DNA from: Deltaproteobacteria bacterium
GTDB taxonomy: Bacteria > Desulfobacterota > GWC2-55-46 > JADFVP01
Direction of reading: 5' to 3'
DNA length: 64,000 nt
Assembly: GCA_029262515.1 (NCBI GenBank)
Contig: JAJCZH010000024.1
Coordinates: 1 to 64,000, forward strand
The first letter of the stretch is position 1; each line of letters starts with the position of its first letter. Positions 8,426-14,970 of the stretch are shown here, piece by piece. A program made the translations under genes and the position numbers. The notes beneath the pieces are model-generated. The model did not search any database. It worked only from the letters and a program-made list of their open reading frames with translations, and was not told the DNA's origin.

Positions 8426-9382
8426 TCAGTCCCAAAGACGCGTAGAGAGGTACTTGTCTCCGCCGTCCGGGAAGATCACCACTATAACTCCACTGCTCAG
8501 TTCCTTCGCTACCTCTAGCGCGCCCCACATTGCCGCCCCAGAGGATTGACCTACTAAAAGCCCCTCCTCTCTCGAAAGCCTCCGTGCCATATCATACGAA
8601 GCGTCGGTTGGAGCCGAAACTTTACGGTCGAGTTTCTCTTCGTGATAGATACCCGGCACTATAGAGGACTCCATATGCTTTAGCCCTTCGAGTCCGTGAA
8701 AAGGGTCATCAGGCTCTACGGCTACAACCTCTATGTTTTTATCGTACTCCTTCAACCTGCGCCCTGTACCCATTATCGTGCCACCGGTACCGATAGTAGC
8801 TACAAAATGGGTGATCTTGCCACCAGTCTGCTCGTACACTTCAACCGCGGTACTGTTGTAGTGGGCCTCTGAATTGCAGGGATTGTTATACTGGTCGAGC
8901 TTGCAATACTTCTCTGGATGCTCGACATACAGTTTCCACGCGTGTCTGATTGCGCCGTCAGAACCTTCGAGCGGATCAGAGAAGATAACCTTGGCGCCGA
9001 AGGCTTTTAATATCTTCTTGCGCTCCTCACTAACATTGGCCGGTACTACAAGCTCTGCCTTATATCCTTTAACAGCGCATATCCATGCATACGCAATTCC
9101 AGTATTGCCCGAAGTGGAATCGAGCACAACCTTGTCGTGCGTAAGTCTGCCACTCCGTTCAGCATCCTCTATCATGCTAAGCGCAGCTCTATCCTTTACG
9201 GAACCGCCCGGGTTGAAACCTTCAAGCTTTGCATAGATCTCAATGCCTTCTGGCAGCCCGACAGTAATTCTGTTAATTTTCACAAGCGGCGTATTGCCTA
9301 CAAGATCAAGCACAGACGTTTTCTTCGGAGGAATGCAACCGACCGAGCAATCATCCACACTAAATAACTTCTGACTTTTCAT
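8426..9382 (-). CDS. cysM: PLP-dependent cysteine synthase family protein (CysK/CysM type)
   Basis: The 318-residue protein belongs to the O-acetylserine sulfhydrylase fold. The PLP lysine lies in GGSVKDRAA, the substrate loop is STSGNTGIAYA, and the phosphate-binding loop is GTGGTIMGTG. It would form cysteine from an activated serine and a sulfur donor. Its tight neighbours are a JAMM protease and a MoeB, so the donor may be a carrier thiocarboxylate, as for CysM with CysO in Mycobacterium; free sulfide is the alternative. The N-terminus has about 20 extra residues with two cysteines (CSVGC). The symbol is tentative because CysK and CysM are hard to separate by eye. Confidence 0.85.
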   Translation of the reverse strand: MKSQKLFSVDDCSVGCIPPKKTSVLDLVGNTPLVKINRITVGLPEGIEIYAKLEGFNPGGSVKDRAALSMIEDAERSGRLTHDKVVLDSTSGNTGIAYAWICAVKGYKAELVVPANVSEERKKILKAFGAKVIFSDPLEGSDGAIRHAWKLYVEHPEKYCKLDQYNNPCNSEAHYNSTAVEVYEQTGGKITHFVATIGTGGTIMGTGRRLKEYDKNIEVVAVEPDDPFHGLEGLKHMESSIVPGIYHEEKLDRKVSAPTDASYDMARRLSREEGLLVGQSSGAAMWGALEVAKELSSGVIVVIFPDGGDKYLSTRLWD

Positions 9383-9839
9383 AAAAAAGAGTACCTCTTA
9401 AGGTCAAAACAGCAAGAGCGCCGCCTCTTCATCCGGGTGCGCTACATAAACCGGCCAGACAAAATATAAAAGCGACATGTTTTAACAGTGGAAAACAGTC
9501 CCGATGCTAAACAGGAAAAAGCAACATTATCTGAACCGACAATACCTTAGTAGTATAATCAAGTTTACTCTATTTTTTATAATAACCAAGTAAGTTTGTC
9601 AAGATATTTATAACCTTATAAATCAAAGGTTTTTCTCGAAATCAAGGTCAAAAATAGTCATGAACTAACTGCTATTTTCAAGCTGGTTTCGGCTACCGTG
9701 GTGTACAATATGCATAAAAAGGGAGCAATAACACTGTGCATGATATAAGAAAACCCCCGCCATAAGTAAGTGACGGGGGTTCACATATAGTGCTTAATGC
9801 TGCATCTTTTTAAAAACAGAGTATACTAACCGTCTTCTA
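9383..9839. other. 457-nt gap between two sulfur transcription units
   Basis: No gene is visible. The right end holds the terminator at 9748-9782. A minus-strand promoter for the cysM unit is possible: TTGACA (complement of 9597-9602) and TATAAA (complement of 9576-9581), but the spacing is only 15 nt. The 195 nt leader before cysM is GC-rich near 9410-9460 and could fold; no known riboswitch was recognised in it. Confidence 0.5.
9748..9782 (-). terminator. intrinsic terminator after NIL-domain gene
   Basis: On the minus strand an 8-bp stem AACCCCCG/CGGGGGTT closes a 14-nt loop and is followed by TTTTC. It lies about 60 nt after the NIL gene stop and ends the first sulfur transcription unit. 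Confidence 0.75.
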
Positions 9840-10076
9840 TTACTCTATGATATCGAGTTCTATGGGCTCGACCTTCACACCCTTTTCTGAAAAGAATGTA
9901 ATCGCCCTCTGTATCTCATCCTCGTCACCGTCGAGTTCGAGGGCTACGATTCCAATCTCGGCGGAGATAGAAGCCTGACGTATATTCGTCACCAGGTTGA
10001 ACTTCTTATTGCACTCATAGAGCAACGGCTCAGGGATCAGTTCCTGAGTATATGTCAGATAAACCCTTTTCTTCAT
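9840..10076 (-). CDS. NIL-domain protein
   Basis: This 78-residue protein is a stand-alone NIL (ACT-like) domain. It opens KKRVYLTYTQELIPEPLLYE and continues with a fold rich in hydrophobic strands, as in the C-terminal domain of MetN ABC subunits and in the NIL-ferredoxin proteins tied to homocysteine synthesis in some archaea and anaerobes. Its start overlaps the stop of the carrier gene by 4 nt (ATGA), so the two are co-translated. NIL domains are linked to methionine binding, which fits control of the unit by a SAM riboswitch. Exact role unknown. Confidence 0.8.
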   Translation of the reverse strand: MKKRVYLTYTQELIPEPLLYECNKKFNLVTNIRQASISAEIGIVALELDGDEDEIQRAITFFSEKGVKVEPIELDIIE

Positions 10077-10366
10077 CTCTTGCCACCTATGCTGCCACCT
10101 GCAATAGCCGGTATGATTGAAAGTTCGTCGTTGTCGTTAAGCGCTGTTGCGAGATTCTCTTTAAAACGTATATCTTCGTCATTGAGGTAGAGGTTGACAA
10201 AACGCCTCAACTCGCCGCTCTCTTCGCAGATACGCTCCTTGATACCCGGATAGTTCTTTTCCAGATCTTCTATGACCTCGGAAATGTTCGCTCCTTCAGC
10301 CACTACCTCGTCATTACCATCAGTAATCTTACGCAACGGTGTCGGAATCCTAACTGTAACCGCCAT
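10073..10366 (-). CDS. MoaD/ThiS-like (CysO-type) sulfur carrier with masked C-terminal Gly-Gly
   Basis: This 97-residue ubiquitin-fold protein starts MAVTVRIPTPLRKITDG. The C-terminus is AIAGG followed by six more residues, SIGGKR. Sulfur carriers need a free terminal Gly-Gly to be adenylated and converted to thiocarboxylate, so the tail must be removed, presumably by the JAMM protease at 7915-8358. The ATG at 10366 follows a run of G residues at about 6 nt; a longer reading frame to 10420 lacks a ribosome site. Downstream it overlaps the NIL gene. It differs from the second MoaD at 31976-32224, which ends directly in GG and sits with moaE. Confidence 0.88.
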   Translation of the reverse strand: MAVTVRIPTPLRKITDGNDEVVAEGANISEVIEDLEKNYPGIKERICEESGELRRFVNLYLNDEDIRFKENLATALNDNDELSIIPAIAGGSIGGKR

Positions 10367-10438
10367 TCTATCCCCCCTTGATACCTCAATACTGTTAAAC
10401 AAAGAAGTTGTCAAAAGCAAGCCCGAACAGGCCGCCTG

Positions 10439-10675
10439 CTACGACCGTACCACCTTTAGCCGGAAATGGTCGCCTTCGTTCTTTACCTCTACTATCTTAT
10501 GACCTTCGTCCTTCAACGATTTCGGAACATTCTGCATAGGCTCGCCGGAGTCGAGTACAAGTTCGAGCACCTGCCCCTCACCCATCGATTCGAGCTTTAG
10601 CTTAGTCTTTACAAAATTTATAGGACAGAGCACGCCACGCAGATCAAGTTCGTCATCGGCATTTATATCACTCAC
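10439..10675 (-). CDS. tusA: TusA/SirA-family sulfur transfer protein
   Basis: The 78-residue protein has the family core LDLRGVLCPINFVKTKLKLE with the conserved sulfur-carrying cysteine in the CP motif. TusA-type proteins pass persulfide sulfur between enzymes. Start is GTG at 10675 with AGGAGG 8 nt upstream. It lies between sulfite reductase and the carrier protein, so it may hand sulfur from reduction to the carrier; that is inference. Confidence 0.9.
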   Translation of the reverse strand: MSDINADDELDLRGVLCPINFVKTKLKLESMGEGQVLELVLDSGEPMQNVPKSLKDEGHKIVEVKNEGDHFRLKVVRS

Positions 10676-10746
10676 TTAAAGAACCTCCTATACCGCCACA
10701 GTGACCGGGCGTTTGTCTTTTATTCAACCAAAAGTACCGTGCCCTG

Positions 10747-11712
10747 TTACTCGGCCACGGCCTTTCTGGCCGATTCCAACGAGTCGTCGAGAAGGTCGCC
10801 CATGAAGTCGGTGTAGTTCTTAACACCCAGCCTATGTATTGCGGTTCCTATACGCTCGAAACGTTTACCGTTGGCATTATACCACTCTATAGTCTTCTCT
10901 ATCACGTCAGGTATTTTCTCCTCTGGAAGAAAGGTACAAACCTCTACCGCTTCCATCGGATGGCGCCCGTGTTTACCGCCTACCCTCACGGTCTGGCCGT
11001 GCCTTAATGGCACCCACGCCTCGGTCGGGCATGCCCTGATGCAGTCGCCGCAGAAGATGCACTTCTCACGGTCAAAGATCGGTTTGCCGGTATCCGGGTC
11101 TGCTACTATCGCACCCTCTTTGCAGGCCTGCTCACAGATGGTGCAACCGGTGCAGAGGGGCTCAACCCACTCCGGGTCCACAACACCCTGAAAACCGAGA
11201 TCCATTTCTTTGGTTCTGGAACAATCTATCGGGCAGCCGGAAAAGCAGGTCTTGAACTTATGCGGTGTCGGCGTGCCGAAGAACTTCTCATCCACCATTG
11301 CGGCCAGCCCCTGAGTGTCGCTTAATCCATTGGGGTTATACTCGCAACCACCGCACGCTGTAGGTACTCTTACGCGCGGGCCGCACGAAGCGACCTTCTG
11401 ACCTATGGCCTCGAGATCGGCTACTATGGCGCTAAAGTCGTTATAATCGACATATAGTATCTCAAGAGACTGTCTGTAACTCAGGTGGATAACACCCTCT
11501 TTGCTGTACTTCTGCGCTATCTTCGATATTTCTACCAGCTTATCGGTCGTCAACCTACCGCCCGGACACCTGAGCCTCACGGTAAAAAGGTCCTTTTGCT
11601 TCTGCTTAATAAAACCACCGGACTTAAGGTCGTTAAAATCGACCTTGCCTTCCATACCCTCAACATGGACCTCGACCTTATTGGTCTTGTCCTCGATGTA
11701 ATGGTCGGTCAT
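10747..11712 (-). CDS. Small siroheme sulfite (or nitrite) reductase with ferredoxin insert
   Basis: The 321-residue protein belongs to the siroheme sulfite/nitrite reductase family. Siroheme/[4Fe-4S] ligands are seen as TACGGCEYN and CFSGCPIDC, and a two-cluster ferredoxin domain is inserted after them (CTGCTICEQACKEG and CIFCGDCIRACP). It is about half the length of the plant-type or CysI enzymes, like the small single-domain reductases of anaerobes. Its place between a threonine-synthase paralogue and tusA indicates assimilatory sulfite reduction to sulfide. The ATG at 11712 follows AAGGAG at 8 nt; the earlier in-frame ATG at 11730 is less well placed. Confidence 0.9.
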   Translation of the reverse strand: MTDHYIEDKTNKVEVHVEGMEGKVDFNDLKSGGFIKQKQKDLFTVRLRCPGGRLTTDKLVEISKIAQKYSKEGVIHLSYRQSLEILYVDYNDFSAIVADLEAIGQKVASCGPRVRVPTACGGCEYNPNGLSDTQGLAAMVDEKFFGTPTPHKFKTCFSGCPIDCSRTKEMDLGFQGVVDPEWVEPLCTGCTICEQACKEGAIVADPDTGKPIFDREKCIFCGDCIRACPTEAWVPLRHGQTVRVGGKHGRHPMEAVEVCTFLPEEKIPDVIEKTIEWYNANGKRFERIGTAIHRLGVKNYTDFMGDLLDDSLESARKAVAE

Positions 11713-11733
11713 CTTAGTGCTCCTTTTCATTAT

Positions 11734-11753
11734 CTTGCAGGAAAACCTGCAAG
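11734..11753. promoter_or_regulatory. Perfect 8-bp hairpin just upstream of sulfite reductase
   Basis: CTTGCAGG and CCTGCAAG flank AAAA (TTTT on the minus strand). The hairpin ends about 22 nt before the sulfite reductase start, close to its ribosome site. The 200-nt gap between this gene and the threonine-synthase paralogue holds no other clear element except a T-rich run (minus strand) just after the paralogue stop. It may control translation or protect processed mRNA. Confidence 0.35.
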
Positions 11754-11930
11754 GTCACCGTTTATATTAGTACCGTGTTCTATTGCAGCCCTGAAAGCAC
11801 TACCGCTCGTATCTCTACAGTTTAGCAGAAAAAGCTAAGCAGTATTGCCGGAGTGCAATCTTAATATTGTACCAGAACAGATGGCTCAAAAAAACAAAAA
11901 AAATTTAACTTGCAAAATCACACAATGGAA

Positions 11931-13190
11931 TCAGACCTTTACCGGCTCTTCGGCTCTGCCTTCCGCCTCAACCAGAGAATCGAACTCAGAGAGTTTCGCA
12001 TTTATGACAACCGGCTCCACAAGATGCCCTTTTAGCGCCTCCTGGGTCTTGAGTCCGTTTCCGGTAATGGAGATAACTATCGATTCGTCTCTTGGGATAC
12101 GCCCCTGCTCGATAAGTTTCTTGGTAACACCGAGCGTAACCCCGCCAGCGGTCTCGGCGAAAATCCCCTCGGTCTCGGCCAGAAGCTTCATCGCCTCTAC
12201 TATCTCGGCGTCTGTCACCTTCTCGCCCCAGCCGTTGCTCTCTTTTATTGCCTTGCATGAGTAGAAGCCGTCGGCTGGGTTACCGATAGCGAGCGACTTG
12301 GCGATCGTGTCGGGCATTACCGGTTTAATCAGTTCGGTATCTTCGAGCACCGAGTTAACTATAGGAGAGCAGCCTGCGGCCTGAGCCCCGTAAATACTGG
12401 ACTCCACATCGCCTTCTATAATACCAAGGGCGTTTAGTTCCTTAAACGCCTTCCATATCTTGGTTATCAGCGACCCGCCGGCCATAGGCACGATCACGTG
12501 CTTCGGGTACCTCCACCCTAGCTGTTCAGCAATCTCGTACCCGAAGGTCTTGGATCCCTCTGCATAATAAGGCCTCAGATTAATATTTACAAAACCCCAA
12601 CCGTACTTGCCCGCAATCTCGCTACAGAGGCGGTTAACCTCGTCGTAAGTCCCCTTTATGCTGACAACCTTTGCACCGTAAACAAGCGTACCGGTTATTT
12701 TCGTCTGCTCAAGGTCATGCGGTATAAAGACAAAACTCGGCATGCCGCATGCAGCGGAATTGGCAGCAACGGAATTCGCGAGGTTTCCGGTAGACGCACA
12801 GGCTATTGTATCGAAACCCATTTCGCGCGCACGAGAGACCGCAACAGAAACGACCCTGTCCTTAAACGATAGTGTCGGAAAGTTTACGGCATCGTTCTTT
12901 ATATAGAGTTCACTGACTCCGAGCGCAGCCTCAAGGTTCGTTGCCCTTATAAGCGGCGTAAAACCGGACTGAAGGCCTACGCTAGGCTCCCCATCTATAG
13001 GAAGGAGCTCGCGGTAGCGCCACATGTTTGGTTTTCTCGACTCTATCACCTCACGGTTCAGAACCGTTTTTATCTTATCGTAATCGTAATCGACCTCAAG
13101 GGGGCCGAAACAGAGTTCACATACATGCAGCGCCTCCTCTGGGTAGACCTTGGAACACTCTCTGCACTTAAGGCCCTTCATATAACTCAT
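11931..13190 (-). CDS. Threonine-synthase-like PLP enzyme heading the SAM-riboswitch operon
   Basis: This 419-residue protein is a fold-type II PLP enzyme with an N-terminal zinc-ribbon-like segment (CRECSKVYP and CELC), a PLP lysine in LSFKDRVVS, a STGNLANSVAA loop and a late ITGNGLK motif. Family members make threonine from O-phosphohomoserine; close relatives make cysteate or act on other beta/gamma substrates. A second, conventional thrC lies in the hom operon at 57848-58924, so this copy probably does something else. It is the first gene after a SAM-I riboswitch and is followed by sulfite reductase, TusA and a sulfur carrier. A homocysteine-forming role from O-phosphohomoserine is an attractive but untested idea. 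ATG at 13190, AAGGAG 8 nt upstream. Confidence 0.82.
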   Translation of the reverse strand: MSYMKGLKCRECSKVYPEEALHVCELCFGPLEVDYDYDKIKTVLNREVIESRKPNMWRYRELLPIDGEPSVGLQSGFTPLIRATNLEAALGVSELYIKNDAVNFPTLSFKDRVVSVAVSRAREMGFDTIACASTGNLANSVAANSAACGMPSFVFIPHDLEQTKITGTLVYGAKVVSIKGTYDEVNRLCSEIAGKYGWGFVNINLRPYYAEGSKTFGYEIAEQLGWRYPKHVIVPMAGGSLITKIWKAFKELNALGIIEGDVESSIYGAQAAGCSPIVNSVLEDTELIKPVMPDTIAKSLAIGNPADGFYSCKAIKESNGWGEKVTDAEIVEAMKLLAETEGIFAETAGGVTLGVTKKLIEQGRIPRDESIVISITGNGLKTQEALKGHLVEPVVINAKLSEFDSLVEAEGRAEEPVKV

Positions 13191-13396
13191 CTTTTACTCT
13201 CCTTCTATATAAACATCATTCTAGATAAACATCATTGGTTATAAAAAACAGTACCTGCTATAAAAAAAATTATTATCAAAAAAACAGTAAACCCGCAAGC
13301 ATAGATACAATAGACACAATCGAATACTCTGGCGTAAAAACAGAAAGAAGCAACTGCCATATCTATAAAACGGGGCTACTCACAAAAAAAGTCCAT

Positions 13397-13432
13397 AAAA
13401 AAACCCCCTCTTTTTTGAAGCTTAAGAAGGGG
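13397..13432 (-). terminator. Riboswitch expression-platform terminator
   Basis: On the minus strand, CCCCTTCTT and AAGAGGGGG pair around an A/T-rich loop and are followed by seven T residues. The 5' arm CTTCTTAAGC can instead pair with the P1 3' strand of the riboswitch (AAGAAG), giving an antiterminator. This predicts premature termination when SAM is bound. Confidence 0.8.
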
Positions 13433-13444
13433 TAAACAAAAAAG

Positions 13445-13557
13445 CTTCTTATCTTCCAGGGCCAATTACTCCCTGCTGGATTTAGCACCTGACGTACTTT
13501 AACGTACCGGTTGCTGTGGTTTCAACGGGCCAGTCCCTCAACCACTCGGGATAAGAA
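13445..13557 (-). promoter_or_regulatory. SAM-I (S-box) riboswitch
   Basis: Read on the minus strand the aptamer has P1 TTCTTATC paired with GATAAGAA, the highly conserved GAGGGACTGGCCC, then TGAAACCACAGCAACC, and GGTGCTAAATCC before the closing helix. This matches the classic S-box core block by block. It lies 19 nt after the predicted transcription start and directly before an intrinsic terminator, so high SAM should shut off the downstream sulfur genes. Confidence 0.95.
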
Positions 13558-13582
13558 ATATCCTATATTCGATTGTTTAAAT

Positions 13583-13611
13583 AATATAATACAAGTTTGG
13601 TGGCATGTCAA
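13583..13611 (-). promoter_or_regulatory. Sigma-70-type promoter for the riboswitch operon
   Basis: TTGACA (complement of 13606-13611) and TATATT (complement of 13583-13588) are separated by exactly 17 nt on the minus strand. The predicted start lies just ahead of the SAM-I aptamer. Confidence 0.8.
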
Positions 13612-13647
13612 GGCCTACCCAATATTTCTCCATATCTGCTCTTGGGC

Positions 13648-14907
13648 CTAATCTTCACCATCACCCGCAGCTGCCTCTGGTGCAGCAAACTCGGCATAGC
13701 TTAAACGTCCGAGAAATTGTTCGCTTGTGCTTGCGAGCAGGTCAACCGTGATGATATGCTTCCCTGCCGGCACCTCTACTTTAAACCTGTCGCGGTCACC
13801 GACAACAGCGTCGGCAAATATCGCATCCGGTTCAGGAGACGCTTTAAAACTCTTCCATGTAAACGGCTCTCCGTCAAGACCTACCTCTACTACATATCTG
13901 CCCGGCTTTACAGTACCGGCCGGCATCAGAAGCCGCACGTCGATTCTCAGAGTCGTTGGACCGTATATGTTAATTTCGAGCGGAGCACCCTTTGAGGATA
14001 TCCACCAATTCTGTTGCCTGACAGGCAGTTGCAGTACCACCTTCTCTGCGTATAACGGAGTCTCTATTGCCCAGGTAATCTTTGCAGTTTCAGTTGCAGA
14101 ATAGTTTCCTATAAGCAGACCTGCAACGAGTACCAGCGCTACCACAACGGCAAGAAGAAGATACTTGGTTCTCCTCCAGTGAATACTCCTCTTCCAGTGC
14201 CCCTTCTCTATTGCGGGCAACACGACTTTCTGGGCACGCTCATAGTCGTTCGGAAAGTCTATTTCAGTCCACGGCATGCCGGCTACATTCAGCGCCTTTA
14301 TTTCAACCTCGGTACATGCAGATCTGACCCCCTCAATAACCCAGGAGTTAACGGCTCCGCTCTCTATCAGAGCGTTTGCTCTTGAAAAGAGTGCGTGTGT
14401 CCCCTGGGTATCGAAACACAAAAGTCCAAGACTCTCCCCCCTCGAAAGTTCCGGCGCCAGATCTTTACCAAGATCTATAACCTTACCCTCGCTGACCGCA
14501 ACCTTCGTCTGCTCTTTACCCTTTGAGGAGGTCGAGTCGAAAGCGAGACCATTTCCGCCTTTGGACAGCAGGCGATCGAGTATCTCGGGATCAAACAAGA
14601 GGTCGCAGTTGAGCAGAACAAACGGGCCCTTTACCCAGTCGCGCGCCATCCATAGCGAATAGAGGCTGTTGGTTTCAGCATAGCGCGTATTCTCGATAAA
14701 CTCTACCCTGTGGCCGAGCACCTTTCTGACTTCATCCGCCTTATGTCCGACGACGACAAGTATCTTGCCAACCCCGGCATCATGTAACGCTTCGAGCTGA
14801 TGCTCCACCAGAGGGCGACCGCCTATAGGAAGCAGGCACTTCGGAAGCCCTCTTGAAACGCGCTCAAGCCTGCTGCCATAACCTGCTGCGAGTATTACCG
14901 CTTGCAT
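13648..14907 (-). CDS. Sugar/choline-phosphate nucleotidyltransferase fused to a membrane anchor and extracytoplasmic domain
   Basis: The N-terminal 235 residues form a nucleotidyltransferase: AVILAAGYGSRL, LPKCLLPIGGRPL, NTRYAETNSLYSLW and LLNCDLLFD. This pattern is closest to LicC-type phosphocholine cytidylyltransferases. A basic stretch (KRSIHWRRTK) precedes one membrane helix (about 243-262, LLLAVVVALVLVAGLLIG), followed by about 155 residues of beta-rich, presumably periplasmic, sequence with no recognised family. Total 419 residues, well above the usual 230-260. ATG at 14907 with AAAGG 7 nt upstream. It follows the ABC gene by 63 nt in the surface polymer cluster. Confidence 0.82.
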   Translation of the reverse strand: MQAVILAAGYGSRLERVSRGLPKCLLPIGGRPLVEHQLEALHDAGVGKILVVVGHKADEVRKVLGHRVEFIENTRYAETNSLYSLWMARDWVKGPFVLLNCDLLFDPEILDRLLSKGGNGLAFDSTSSKGKEQTKVAVSEGKVIDLGKDLAPELSRGESLGLLCFDTQGTHALFSRANALIESGAVNSWVIEGVRSACTEVEIKALNVAGMPWTEIDFPNDYERAQKVVLPAIEKGHWKRSIHWRRTKYLLLAVVVALVLVAGLLIGNYSATETAKITWAIETPLYAEKVVLQLPVRQQNWWISSKGAPLEINIYGPTTLRIDVRLLMPAGTVKPGRYVVEVGLDGEPFTWKSFKASPEPDAIFADAVVGDRDRFKVEVPAGKHIITVDLLASTSEQFLGRLSYAEFAAPEAAAGDGED

Positions 14908-14970
14908 AAAGAAACCTTTCAATTATCTAAAGAAAACCGTACTAGTCTGCTCTATTCGTTACCTGAACTC

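Noticed and set aside
9383-9560. A second SAM or other riboswitch before the CysK/M gene
   Set aside because: The leader is foldable but lacks the conserved S-box core blocks or any other known aptamer pattern.
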